DNA of 25,423 bases. Origin: a virus. How positions within the stretch are numbered: the stretch's first letter is position 1; each line of letters opens with the position of its first letter. The notes below the pieces were generated by a model. It did not search any database. It saw only the letters and a list, made by a program, of their open reading frames with translations, and was not told the DNA's origin. The stretch is taken from the IMG/VR virus record IMGVR_UViG_3300034112_001885, positions 1 to 25,423 of that record, one strand, 5' to 3'. Below, piece after piece: positions 8,030 through 14,625 of the stretch. Both the position numbers and the translations under genes were made by a program.

Positions 8030-9480
8030 CACGCCGCCTTCCGGCTCTTGGCATACGCGATATTGCGCGAGCGCACCCAGTTCAGCAGCGCAGGCGACGG
8101 CATTTCCGGCTCATCGCGCAAACCGCGCGGCCAGACGCCAAACTTTTCCTTGTACTTGTGGCCCGCCCAGCCTGGGCTGTAACCCCGCTCGGCGGCCAGC
8201 CAGAGCAATTGCGAATACAGCCGTTGCTTGTCTTCCCGCTTTGCCGCCGCCGCGCCGATTTCACTCAGTTCGCCATCGGCGTGCATGATCTGGCTTTGCT
8301 TCTTCGGGTAAACGTGACCGCATTCCGGGCAGGAAGGCGCAGCGGCATGCACGCATTTGCACTGCGGACACTTCACCGACTCGCGTTCCTTCTTCTTCGC
8401 TTTCGCTTTTTCTTTCTTCTTGCCATCATCCAGCTCGACAGCGCCGACTTCAAAGAACTCGTGCATCGCATCCCAGAATCGCACCGTGTTACCGGCATGG
8501 TCCAGAACCAGACAATCCTTCTTGCCCGGATGCGGACGCAGGCCACGGCCAAGAATCTGAATGTGTTCCGCCAGTGACGACTTCAGCGGACGCGCCATGA
8601 TGATGCACTCCACATCCGGCACGTCGAAGCCCTTGCTCAATGCCGACACACTGATCAGACCGCGAATGAACGAATCCGGTTTGCGGAATTCCTCCACCAT
8701 CGCCGTGCGCGCATCGTCATCGGTGCGATAGGTGTACAACTCTGTCTGCACGCCGGCCGCCATGAACTGGCGTTGCAGCTCCTCGCAGTGCGCCACGTTG
8801 CAGCCAAAGGCAACGAACTTCTTGTTCAGACCATGTTTCAGGTATTCCGCCACACAATCGCCGACGATCGGCAGCGCGCGTTCCGCCGCCTCGTTGTCGG
8901 TCCACTCGCCCGCCACCACCTTGGCGCCGGTCATGTCCGGCTCAGAAGCCGCAAACACGCGAAATGGAACCAGATGACCGTCATCAATCAGCTTGTTGGT
9001 CGTGGTCACCGACACAATCGCGTCGTAGTGTTTGCCCATTCCCTTGGTGAAGGGCGTCGCAGTCAGACCAATCACCACACAATCCCGCGCCTGAATGCGG
9101 TCGAGTGTCGTTTTATCCAGGCCATGCGCTTCGTCTACGATGATCAGATCCGCTTCCGGCCATTGCCGCCGCGCCAAGGTCTGCGAGCTGGCGATCTGGA
9201 TTTTCTGCCACGGCTGAAAGCGCGGATGGCTGCTTTGAATCACGCCATGCTCAATGCCGTACTTGTCCAGCATGTCAGAGGTCTGGTTGATCAACGCGAT
9301 GCGATTGGCGACGAACACCGCGCGCTTGCCCTTGGCCTTCGTCTCGCTCAACAGATACGCCGCCACCACCGTCTTACCAGCGCCAGTTGAGGCGGAAAGA
9401 ATCTGATTCTTCACACCGCGCCGGATGTTGTCGCGCAACTGCTCGACGCTGGCGGACTGGTAATCGCGCAACTGGATCAT
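8029..9480 (-). CDS. Superfamily II DEAD/DEAH-box helicase
   Basis: This 483-residue helicase probably unwinds DNA in phage replication or recombination. Motifs are in order: Walker A STGAGKT (31-37), DEAH (116-119), TATP (140-143), and arginine-finger motif VI QILGRGLRP (308-316). A lysine/glutamate-rich linker (about 352-370) leads to a C4 zinc ribbon (C371, C374, C384, C387). The layout is that of type III restriction subunit/UvrB-like helicases common in phages. Its ATG overlaps the stop of the ParB-like gene (ATGA) and its stop overlaps the primase start, so all three are coupled. Confidence 0.93.
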   Translation of the reverse strand: MIQLRDYQSASVEQLRDNIRRGVKNQILSASTGAGKTVVAAYLLSETKAKGKRAVFVANRIALINQTSDMLDKYGIEHGVIQSSHPRFQPWQKIQIASSQTLARRQWPEADLIIVDEAHGLDKTTLDRIQARDCVVIGLTATPFTKGMGKHYDAIVSVTTTNKLIDDGHLVPFRVFAASEPDMTGAKVVAGEWTDNEAAERALPIVGDCVAEYLKHGLNKKFVAFGCNVAHCEELQRQFMAAGVQTELYTYRTDDDARTAMVEEFRKPDSFIRGLISVSALSKGFDVPDVECIIMARPLKSSLAEHIQILGRGLRPHPGKKDCLVLDHAGNTVRFWDAMHEFFEVGAVELDDGKKKEKAKAKKKERESVKCPQCKCVHAAAPSCPECGHVYPKKQSQIMHADGELSEIGAAAAKREDKQRLYSQLLWLAAERGYSPGWAGHKYKEKFGVWPRGLRDEPEMPSPALLNWVRSRNIAYAKSRKAA

Positions 9481-10331
9481 GCCGCCTCCGCACCAGACAC
9501 TTCGGCCAACAACGCTTCCGCCGCCAGAGCGCGTTTTTCCGCCCGGTCATGCCGCTTTTGCCAATACTGCGCCTGTTTGAAATACTCGTTTTTGGCGTTG
9601 CTTTCCTGCCGCAACCGGCCCTCAAGCCCGGCGATACGTTCATGCAGATCGATAATCGTCTTCGCTGAATCGGTCGCTTCCAGACTGGCGACGATCTCGG
9701 ACAGACGCTTGATCTCGCCTTCCGCGTGCATCAGATCAGGGAGCAAATCGACGTGGTTGTCGTCGGCTGGCAGCGCGGCTTCGACTTCCGCCGGCTTGGC
9801 CTTTGCACCTGGGCGCTTGCCGGTGATTTGCTCAACGGCATCGGGCAGGCTGATTTCGCCATGGGCAACTTTGCGCGCCAGTTCAGGCGATGCCTTTGCT
9901 ACTTTGTCAGCGTCTCGCTGAGTCTTGTCGCTTGCGCCAGACTGCGCTTGCCTGTTAGCCACCGTTTCTAATCCGGTAAGATTACCGGATTTGGGTTTGC
10001 CGACTGTTTGTGCCAAACCCCAATCCTGAGCACTCGCTACAATTGCCGCCTGCTGGCCGGGCGACAAATGCCGCCGATGCAGATTGTTGGACAGTACAAA
10101 CGCCACTGGTGAAGAGCCAACGAACTCGACAATGCGCGGCGGAACACCGGCATCCAAGCAAGCGCGATAGCGATTACCGCCATCCAGCACCATGCCATCA
10201 AACAGCGTGATCGGCTGGCGCAGACCATGCGCCGCAATATCCGCCACCAGTGCGGCATATTCATCGCCGACCATACGCGGAAACAAAGTGCAAAGCGGAT
10301 GCAATTCAAGCATTTCAGCGTTTTCCATCAT
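9477..10331 (-). CDS. ParB-like nuclease-domain protein
   Basis: This 284-residue protein has an N-terminal ParB/sulfiredoxin-like domain (about residues 8-115) with FDGMVLDGGNRYRA (44-57), the phage variant of the ParB nucleotide-binding motif, and a helical HLSPGQQAAIVA stretch. The middle (about 130-180) reads like a helix-turn-helix (SPELARKVAHGEISLPDAV), and the C-terminus (about 200-275) is a long predicted coiled coil. Such phage proteins bind DNA and may help replication or partition. Without a ParA in view, partition is unlikely to be the main role. Two ATG codons (10331, 10328) are adjacent, and its start overlaps the zinc-finger gene. Confidence 0.82.
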   Translation of the reverse strand: MMENAEMLELHPLCTLFPRMVGDEYAALVADIAAHGLRQPITLFDGMVLDGGNRYRACLDAGVPPRIVEFVGSSPVAFVLSNNLHRRHLSPGQQAAIVASAQDWGLAQTVGKPKSGNLTGLETVANRQAQSGASDKTQRDADKVAKASPELARKVAHGEISLPDAVEQITGKRPGAKAKPAEVEAALPADDNHVDLLPDLMHAEGEIKRLSEIVASLEATDSAKTIIDLHERIAGLEGRLRQESNAKNEYFKQAQYWQKRHDRAEKRALAAEALLAEVSGAEAA

Positions 10332-10528
10332 GGCAGCTTGTAAAAGTCACGGCATGGCGCACAGGCGCAGCCGACCAGGCGCACGCTGTACTTGCCGCAG
10401 TGAATGCAGTAACCGGGTTCACCAGCTGGGATGCGGCCGGCCTGGTAGCGGATTTCTGCTTCAGCGGCATCGACGCCGGCTTGTGCCTTGTCGTTGGCAC
10501 GGTCGATCAGATCGCCACGATCACTCAT
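10328..10528 (-). CDS. TraR/DksA-like zinc-finger protein
   Basis: This is a 66-residue protein with an N-terminal helix (RANDKAQAGVDAAEAEIR) and a C-terminal zinc finger made of C41-x2-C44 and a cysteine cluster C54, C56, C59. Size and layout match phage TraR/DksA-like proteins, which bind in the RNA polymerase secondary channel and change promoter use. The ATG at 10528 is chosen because GGGAG lies at the right distance; the upstream extension to 10576 runs into the RHH gene. The unusual CAC spacing in the second half makes the family call moderate. Confidence 0.7.
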   Translation of the reverse strand: MSDRGDLIDRANDKAQAGVDAAEAEIRYQAGRIPAGEPGYCIHCGKYSVRLVGCACAPCRDFYKLP

Positions 10529-10751
10529 CACCACTCCCGGCGATACCCGATAACTCATTGCCAAGCGACCCCGCATCGCCGAAAACAGAACTCATCAGCG
10601 CGTGTTTTCTGCGCCTTTTCTGGATATCGACAATGATCAGATCGCGGATGTACTCAGAGCGGGAAACGCCTTCCGCTTCCGCGACGGCAGTGGCCGCACG
10701 GAGTAGCTCGGTATCGAGCTTGATAGTGGTTTCGGATAACAACTTTGACAT
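10521..10751 (-). CDS. Ribbon-helix-helix (CopG/Arc-type) DNA-binding protein
   Basis: This is a 76-residue protein. The N-terminal strand (ETTIKLDTELLRAA, residues 7-20) followed by two helices (VAEAEGVSRSEYIRDLIIV) is the ribbon-helix-helix fold; such proteins dimerise and insert a beta-ribbon into DNA. A basic patch (QKRRRKHA, about 44-51) follows, then a glycine-rich tail. It is the first gene of the replication operon, so it may autoregulate it. The stop overlaps the next start by a few bases. Confidence 0.8.
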   Translation of the reverse strand: MSKLLSETTIKLDTELLRAATAVAEAEGVSRSEYIRDLIIVDIQKRRRKHALMSSVFGDAGSLGNELSGIAGSGDE

Positions 10752-10772
10752 GCCTTTCGCTCAGGAAAGAAG

Positions 10773-10792
10773 CCCCGGCACGGAGGCCGGGG
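10773..10792 (-). terminator. Second tandem minus-strand terminator before the replication operon
   Basis: CCCCGGC (10773-10779) pairs with GCCGGGG (10786-10792) around a 6-nt loop, and the minus strand continues CTTCTTTCC. The U-tract is imperfect, so it is a weaker terminator or an attenuator in the leader of the RHH gene. Confidence 0.55.
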
Positions 10793-10861
10793 AGCCGATG
10801 CGGCTTGATAGAGGGAGCTTAGGAGTAGCGGGCTTGTCCTGGCCTGCCAGCAGGGATGAAG

Positions 10862-10893
10862 AAAAAAGACCCGGCGCAGGACTGCGCCAGGTC
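10862..10893 (-). terminator. Intrinsic terminator upstream of the replication operon
   Basis: An 11-bp stem with one mismatch (10868-10878 with 10883-10893) and a 4-nt loop is followed on the minus strand by six T (10867 to 10862). It would stop leftward transcripts from the cro promoter before they reach the replication genes. Together with the hairpin at 10773-10792 it makes a double block, which suggests antitermination control or a promoter between 10751 and 10862. Confidence 0.85.
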
Positions 10894-10996
10894 AAAGCCG
10901 CGTGCGTGGCAGCGCGCGGCAAGGGAGACGGGCGGGGGTGCTTACCCGTGACAGAATGGTGGTTCCACCCAACCAGACTATTCACCGGAGACCCCC

Positions 10997-11260
10997 ATGA
11001 ACACCTTCAAATCGGAAATCGACGCCATTGCATTGGAGGCACTGCGCGCGCCGACCCGGAAAGAATCCATACGCATTGCCATAGAACGCACCGCCATACC
11101 GGTTGGCGTACTTGCGGGAAAGTTGCTTGGCATGATCAAGAGCTTGCCTCCGGACCTGGCGAACCAGCGGCTGGACGGTCTTTATGCACTGATCGAAGAC
11201 CCGAACCAACTCGACCCGATTGCGCGCGCCTTACTGTCTCAATACCTGACGGGTCGGTAG
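10997..11260 (+). CDS. Small hypothetical protein on the opposing strand
   Basis: This 87-residue, mostly helical protein has no recognised motif. The start has an excellent GGAG site, and 15 bp covering the ribosome site and start (10987-11001) are repeated exactly before the next gene. The N-terminus is acidic/amphipathic, and a hydrophobic segment (AIPVGVLAGKLLGMI, about residues 33-47) may be a buried helix. It is read against the surrounding early genes, like a self-contained accessory (moron-type) cassette. Confidence 0.7.
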   Translation: MNTFKSEIDAIALEALRAPTRKESIRIAIERTAIPVGVLAGKLLGMIKSLPPDLANQRLDGLYALIEDPNQLDPIARALLSQYLTGR

Positions 11261-11353
11261 CCTCAGAAGCCGCCACGGCGGCCGCAAAAACGCGCAAAAG
11301 TGCAGATTCAATTACGCGTGCCATCGACTCGTGTTCTGTCACAGGAGACCCCC

Positions 11354-11836
11354 ATGAAGCTGGACCGCACCATGCAGCTTGAAATTCTTGAACAGTTGGC
11401 CGCCGCCTGCCCGCAACAGATCAACCTGACTGGTGAGCGTGTTGCAGGCGATCCGCTCACGCTTAACGCCTGGTATCTGCATCAACACGGCCTGATTGAA
11501 GCACTGATTGCCGAAAACATTGGCGCGCCGCCGGTCGTCATTGGTGGCCGCATCACTGCCCAGGGCATGGACTTCCTGGCTGACGACGGCGGCCTGTCCG
11601 CGATCTTGGGCGTAGTCACAATCAAGATTCATGAAGACACCCTGAAGGCGCTGCTGGCGGACAAGATTGAGCAATCAGACTTGCCGCCTGCTGATAAAGG
11701 GCTATGGCTTCAGGCACTGCAGGCACTCCCTGCCGAGTCCACAAAACACCTGGTAACAAAACTACTGGACTGGGGGTTGGCAAATGCCCCGGGCGCACTT
11801 CAACAGGTAGGAAGACACCTTGGGCTCCCGCTATGA
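11354..11836 (+). CDS. Conserved-looking hypothetical protein of the opposing cassette
   Basis: This 160-residue protein resembles a phage/mobile-element hypothetical family with an N-terminal winged-helix-like part (LEILEQLAAACPQQI, then WYLHQHGLIEA, about residues 9-58), ITAQGMDFLADDGGLSAILGVVTIK (positions 77-101), and a helical C-terminal part (KALLADKIEQSDLPPADK onward). A DNA-binding or regulatory role would fit the first part. The start follows GGAGACCCCC, the same leader as the preceding gene. Its last 215 bp overlap a minus-strand frame (11622-11966). Function is not known. Confidence 0.75.
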   Translation: MKLDRTMQLEILEQLAAACPQQINLTGERVAGDPLTLNAWYLHQHGLIEALIAENIGAPPVVIGGRITAQGMDFLADDGGLSAILGVVTIKIHEDTLKALLADKIEQSDLPPADKGLWLQALQALPAESTKHLVTKLLDWGLANAPGALQQVGRHLGLPL

Positions 11837-11966
11837 GCTCGAACCGCACCCACCCCGCCCGGGGTGACAGCGCCAGCCAGAAGGTGGTGATGTTTGAATT
11901 CGCCTCCACCAGCACGCCATCCTGGTGGAAAACCAGGGTTTTGGGGTACAGGACAGGCTCGCTCAT
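11622..11966 (-). CDS. Hypothetical protein, third gene of the cro operon
   Basis: This 114-residue frame starts in an ATGA overlap with the stop of the preceding gene, which supports translation. The first half (TLVFHQDGVLVEANSNIT onward) looks protein-like, while the proline-rich second half overlaps the C-terminal part of the plus-strand gene 11354-11836. One of the two frames may be spurious over the shared part, or the genes really converge and overlap. No domain is recognised. Confidence 0.45.
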   Translation of the reverse strand: MSEPVLYPKTLVFHQDGVLVEANSNITTFWLALSPRAGWVRFELIAGAQGVFLPVEVRPGHLPTPSPVVLLPGVLWTRQGVPAVPEAIALYQQAASLIAQSCPPAAPSGCLHES

Positions 11967-12286
11967 GCCGCTTCCTTTTGTTGATCGTTACGCTGGGTGC
12001 CGCGCAGCACCTGGTCATGCTCACCTGGCATATCCAGATGTTTGATAAGGACATTCGACAATGACGCCTGAAACGCTGTTCGAAATTGCGCAACTGCTGC
12101 ATCAAGCGCGGAAGCTGCTGCCTGAACCGCCTCCGCTGGAAGACATGCCGCTGAGAAAACTTCATCAGCGGCTGTTAAGTCTGGAAACAGAATTTCACAA
12201 CCTCGCGGCAAAGCGGCAACGCGAAGCTCGAACGTCAGGCCCTCGTAAATGAGGCCGACCTTCACCTTTTCGGGCAGATTGATCAT
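11963..12286 (-). CDS. Hypothetical protein, second gene of the cro operon
   Basis: This 107-residue protein starts in an ATGA overlap with the Cro-like gene and ends in an ATGA overlap with the next frame. The N-terminal part is beta-rich (YEGLTFELRVAALPRG) and the middle is an alanine-rich helix (about residues 46-73). The gene sits where phages of this type keep early leftward regulators. No known domain is recognised. A shorter plus-strand frame (12061-12252) overlaps it, but the coupled start and stop favour this one. Confidence 0.6.
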   Translation of the reverse strand: MINLPEKVKVGLIYEGLTFELRVAALPRGCEILFPDLTAADEVFSAACLPAEAVQAAASALDAAVAQFRTAFQASLSNVLIKHLDMPGEHDQVLRGTQRNDQQKEAA

Positions 12287-12522
12287 GCGGCCGCCTTTTG
12301 TTGCGCAGCCACGTCGGGCGGCAGGCCGTCGGTGGGGTTGGGGTAGATGTCTGGGCGGAGCTGATGCGGCGTCACCTGCCAGGCAGTCGCGCGCGACACG
12401 GACAGCACGCGGTCGGCGGGGAGGTCGTCATCCCACTGGGACACCGCCTGGCGGGATACACCTGCTATCCGTGCCAAATTCGCTGCGCTGCCGAATTTTG
12501 ATATGAGGGCATTAACTTTCAT
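12283..12522 (-). CDS. Cro-like / YdaS-type repressor
   Basis: This 79-residue protein has a clear helix-turn-helix: LISKFGSAANLARIAGVSRQ then AVSQWDDDLPADR (about residues 6-38), the pattern of YdaS/Cro-type phage regulators. It is divergent from the CI-like gene and separated from it by 70 bp. The ATG at 12522 lies 7 bp from a -10 box, so the mRNA probably starts at or next to the start codon, without a ribosome site. It should repress the CI promoter and favour lytic growth. Confidence 0.85.
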   Translation of the reverse strand: MKVNALISKFGSAANLARIAGVSRQAVSQWDDDLPADRVLSVSRATAWQVTPHQLRPDIYPNPTDGLPPDVAAQQKAAA

Positions 12523-12528
12523 GCCGAT

Positions 12529-12557
12529 AGTAAAGCCTGCTTTAACTAAAGAGTCAA
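12529..12557 (-). promoter_or_regulatory. Leftward early promoter of the cro-like gene with embedded operator
   Basis: On the minus strand TTGACT (12557-12552) and TTTACT (12534-12529) are spaced by exactly 17 bp. Transcription would begin about at the A of the ATG (12522), giving a leaderless mRNA. A near-palindrome, AGTAAAGC-CT-GCTTTAACT (12529-12547), spans the -10 box and spacer and is the likely repressor operator. Confidence 0.75.
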
Positions 12558-12566
12558 CACGACTTC

Positions 12567-12592
12567 TCTTTACGGCAAGTAATCTTTACGCG
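12567..12592 (+). promoter_or_regulatory. Repressor-side regulatory repeats and candidate -10 box
   Basis: TCTTTACG occurs twice as a direct repeat (12567-12574 and 12583-12590), matching half of the operator on the other side. A TAATCT -10-like box (12580-12585) places the start site at the repressor ATG (12593). No good -35 box and no ribosome site are seen, which resembles an activated maintenance promoter with leaderless mRNA. Confidence 0.5.
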
Positions 12593-12994
12593 ATGGAAAC
12601 TATCGCAGATCGGCTGCGGGCACTACGTGCCCACTTTGGCGTTTCACAATCCCAGATTGGTGTATGGGCTGGCGGGCTGTCTAAGTCGGCCGTATCTCAA
12701 TGGGAGCGGGGACTATCCACCCCAGAACGCGATGCCTTGAATGCACTCAGAAAATCACGCGACGTAAATCAAGACTGGGTAATGAACGGCGATGGGGAAA
12801 TGTTCATTGCAAAAATTACCCAGCCCAACCCGCCCGCCAACGTCGCCACCCTAACACCGCCGCCGGACCCGCTCACGGCCGAACTGCTCGCCCTCGTGCA
12901 GCGCATGGACCGCACCGGCCTCGCCCGCCTGGTGGGCGTGGCCAGCCAGTTGGTTGAGCAATATCCCCGCGCCAACGCAAACCATGCCCGGTAA
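12593..12994 (+). CDS. CI-like XRE-family repressor, short form
   Basis: This 133-residue protein has an XRE helix-turn-helix (RLRALRAHFGVSQSQIGVW through AVSQWERG, about residues 7-42) and the DWVMNGDGEMF segment (about 64-74) usual in phage repressors. A proline-rich linker leads to a helical C-terminus, perhaps for dimerisation. It is too short to contain the S24 self-cleavage domain, so induction probably does not rely on RecA-stimulated autocleavage. The ATG at 12593 is chosen over the upstream open frame because the latter covers the operator region. It is divergent from the Cro-like gene and would maintain lysogeny. Confidence 0.82.
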   Translation: METIADRLRALRAHFGVSQSQIGVWAGGLSKSAVSQWERGLSTPERDALNALRKSRDVNQDWVMNGDGEMFIAKITQPNPPANVATLTPPPDPLTAELLALVQRMDRTGLARLVGVASQLVEQYPRANANHAR

Positions 12995-13090
12995 TTTCAC
13001 TCGCGGACTGGCGCACGCGGGCAGGCTATCGCCTCAACCCGCCGGGGTAAATATGGCGAAAGTTATACGCGCCGCATGATGGAAGGCGCG

Positions 13091-13411
13091 ATGGTGGCCA
13101 TCGTCACCGGGATCATCAGCGCCATGCTGTATGACGCGATAAAGCTTTTTTCGAAAATCATCATGTCCAGAGCAATCCAGATGGCAGCGACAATGCAACC
13201 CTCAAAAAAGAGTCTGATTCTGAAGCTGATGCGTGAAGTGACTGTGCTGCTGTTGTTGGCATGGCTGCTGTGGGTTTTGCCGTCAGGGCTGGATAAATCA
13301 GGCGTCATCCTTGTTTCCTTCCTGGTGGTCATGATGATGATTCAAGTGCTTTCCGTTGCTTGGTATAGCACGCGACTGGTGCTTTTATACAGGGCTGCAA
13401 AGCCGGACTGA
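13091..13411 (+). CDS. Small membrane protein next to the repressor
   Basis: This is a 106-residue protein with three hydrophobic segments: VAIVTGIISAMLYDAI (about residues 2-17), VTVLLLLAWLLWVLP (about 50-64) and VILVSFLVVMMMIQVLSVAW (about 72-91). The basic, serine-rich loop SKKSLILKLMRE lies between the first two. A GGAAGG site precedes the ATG at 13091; ATGs at 13076 and 13079 are in frame but lack one. It follows the repressor gene in the same direction, the position of lambda rexB, so it may be expressed in lysogens and affect superinfection or other membrane events. That role is inferred from place only. Confidence 0.65.
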   Translation: MVAIVTGIISAMLYDAIKLFSKIIMSRAIQMAATMQPSKKSLILKLMREVTVLLLLAWLLWVLPSGLDKSGVILVSFLVVMMMIQVLSVAWYSTRLVLLYRAAKPD

Positions 13412-13436
13412 TCGCCATTCCAACGGCCTGACCTGC

Positions 13437-13841
13437 TCAGGCAAACACTTCCAGCCCCACGCCAAAGCGCGCCGCCAGCGCTTTGGCCTGGCGCAGGTTG
13501 ATCTGCCGCTTGCCGCGCAGAATCTCCGACACCACAGACTGGCCGCCCAGCTCGGGCAGGTCGGACTGCTTCAGGCCGTGCACATCCATCAGAAACGCCA
13601 GCGCCATTTCCGGCGTGGCGGCATCCGGCATGGGGTAATGCGCGGTCTCATAGCCGGAGACCAAATCCCCCACCATCACCGCCAACCCGGCCAGCGGATG
13701 CGCTTCATCTGCGCCGCCTGCGTCCAGAATGGCGTCCAGCGATTCCACCAGTGCGGTGTATTCCGCATCATTGCGCGGCGGGGTCAGCAACGGCGCCACA
13801 TACCCCCAATGCAGCAGCGCATCATTCAACCGAGCGGTCAT
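13437..13841 (-). CDS. higA: HigA-type antitoxin
   Basis: This 134-residue protein has a C-terminal helix-turn-helix (EMALAFLMDVHGLKQSDLPE through SEILRGKRQINL, about residues 78-116) and an N-terminal acidic, helical part that binds the toxin in HigA-family antitoxins. It lies directly after the higB toxin gene with an ATGA overlap; toxin-first order is the rule for higBA. It should neutralise HigB and repress the pair through the repeats at 14131-14168. The pair may stabilise the prophage or act as a defence trigger. Confidence 0.88.
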   Translation of the reverse strand: MTARLNDALLHWGYVAPLLTPPRNDAEYTALVESLDAILDAGGADEAHPLAGLAVMVGDLVSGYETAHYPMPDAATPEMALAFLMDVHGLKQSDLPELGGQSVVSEILRGKRQINLRQAKALAARFGVGLEVFA

Positions 13842-14122
13842 TTCCAGGCTCCTTTGTCGTAATCCTTGTGCGTGAGCACGGCGCGAATGAACACCTTGCC
13901 CGCGTTGAAGTGAATGGCGGCGATCAGCCGCAGCTTGTTGCCCCCCACATCGAACACGTACTTGTCGCCCACCTTGTCCACCGCCGGGAACATCGCCTTG
14001 ACTTCAGCGAAGTTGCGCCAGGCGGCCCGCTTGGTCTGCCTGTACCACTGCTCCAGCGCTGTTGTGCTATCCGGGTGCGCCGCCTGCGCCTGGAGGATGC
14101 GGCTGTGGGTGATGATGTGCAT
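13838..14122 (-). CDS. higB: HigB-type mRNA interferase toxin
   Basis: This 94-residue protein of the HigB (RelE-like) family shows the characteristic MHIITHSRIL start, the WYRQTKRAAWRNFAEVK segment (about residues 26-42), DKYVFDVGGNKLRLIAAI (about 53-70) and the FIRAVLTHKDYDKG ending. Such toxins cleave mRNA on the ribosome. A GAGGG site precedes the ATG at 14122. The gene has no visible damage, so the system is probably functional. Confidence 0.9.
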   Translation of the reverse strand: MHIITHSRILQAQAAHPDSTTALEQWYRQTKRAAWRNFAEVKAMFPAVDKVGDKYVFDVGGNKLRLIAAIHFNAGKVFIRAVLTHKDYDKGAWK

Positions 14123-14128
14123 ACCCTC

Positions 14129-14168
14129 AATTTATCGCAAACCGCGATAAATAGCAAACTGCGATAAA
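14129..14168 (-). promoter_or_regulatory. higBA promoter with three operator half-sites
   Basis: TTTATCGC (14131-14138) pairs with GCGATAAA (14144-14151), and a further GCGATAAA lies at 14161-14168. On the minus strand TTGCTA (14157-14152) and TAAATT (14134-14129) with 17-bp spacing form a promoter that the repeats cover, as expected for autorepression by HigA. Confidence 0.75.
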
Positions 14169-14208
14169 CCGGAAACGCCAACCGGCCACGGCGCGATTGC
14201 GCCTAAAA

Positions 14209-14249
14209 AGTAAAGCTTTGTTGACGTTTATTGTGAAGCGTGCTTTAAT
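14209..14249 (+). promoter_or_regulatory. Strong rightward promoter of the accessory operon
   Basis: TTGACG (14221-14226), a 17-bp spacer and TTTAAT (14244-14249) form a near-consensus sigma-70 promoter. AGTAAAGC (14209-14216) and GCTTTAAT (14242-14249) repeat the two halves of the immunity-region operator, so the phage repressor or Cro protein probably controls it. An untranslated leader of about 180 nt follows (14250-14432), in which no convincing gene is seen. Confidence 0.8.
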
Positions 14250-14432
14250 GCAATCACTCCCCGCCCCCAGCGGACACCCTCAGCGACCGGCAGCACCCAC
14301 ACCCGCTGACAGGCCCGCAGGACGGCCGGGAGCAGGCCAAAGGCTGGCCACCCCGAGCGGGCGCACTTCACAAACAGCCGAGTAACCGACAGGCAGGCGC
14401 GGCATGGTGCCGCGCGGAGAGGGGAGTCGAAC

Positions 14433-14588
14433 ATGACCAACACGCAAAAAATCAGCGCCGTACTGCTCAAAGGCTTGCTGCACCACTACGGCAAAAAGCA
14501 CCCCGCCCCGTGGCACAACACCGCCGTGGTTTCCAGCCGCTTCGGCGGTGACTACCGGCTTAAATCATCGATCAGGAGTCCGGCATGA
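14433..14588 (+). CDS. Small hypothetical protein, first gene of the accessory operon
   Basis: This is a 51-residue basic protein (MTNTQKISAVLLKGLL start). A strong GGGGAG site lies 8 bp before the ATG. It has an N-terminal amphipathic helix and a middle part rich in His, Lys and Trp. It is not recognised. It is the first coding frame after the strong promoter at 14221. Confidence 0.6.
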   Translation: MTNTQKISAVLLKGLLHHYGKKHPAPWHNTAVVSSRFGGDYRLKSSIRSPA

Positions 14589-14617
14589 CCATTCACATCC
14601 TGCAGGAGGCCGCATGA
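14585..14617 (+). other. Ten-codon mini-frame echoing a later gene start
   Basis: An ATG overlapping the previous stop opens a 10-codon frame reading MTIHILQEAA. Its first five residues and nearly all underlying bases match the start of the gene at 15055 (MTIHIP). It may be a remnant of a duplicated gene start or a translational coupler for the frame at 14614. Confidence 0.35.
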
Positions 14618-14625
14618 AACCGGGG

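Noticed and set aside
12061-12252. 63-codon plus-strand frame in the cro operon
   Set aside because: A fair ribosome site exists, but the opposing gene is coupled by ATGA overlaps at both ends, which is stronger evidence.
13063-13332. 89-codon minus-strand frame opposite the membrane protein
   Set aside because: It is antisense and also hydrophobic because of the complementary strand; the plus frame has the ribosome site and operon logic.
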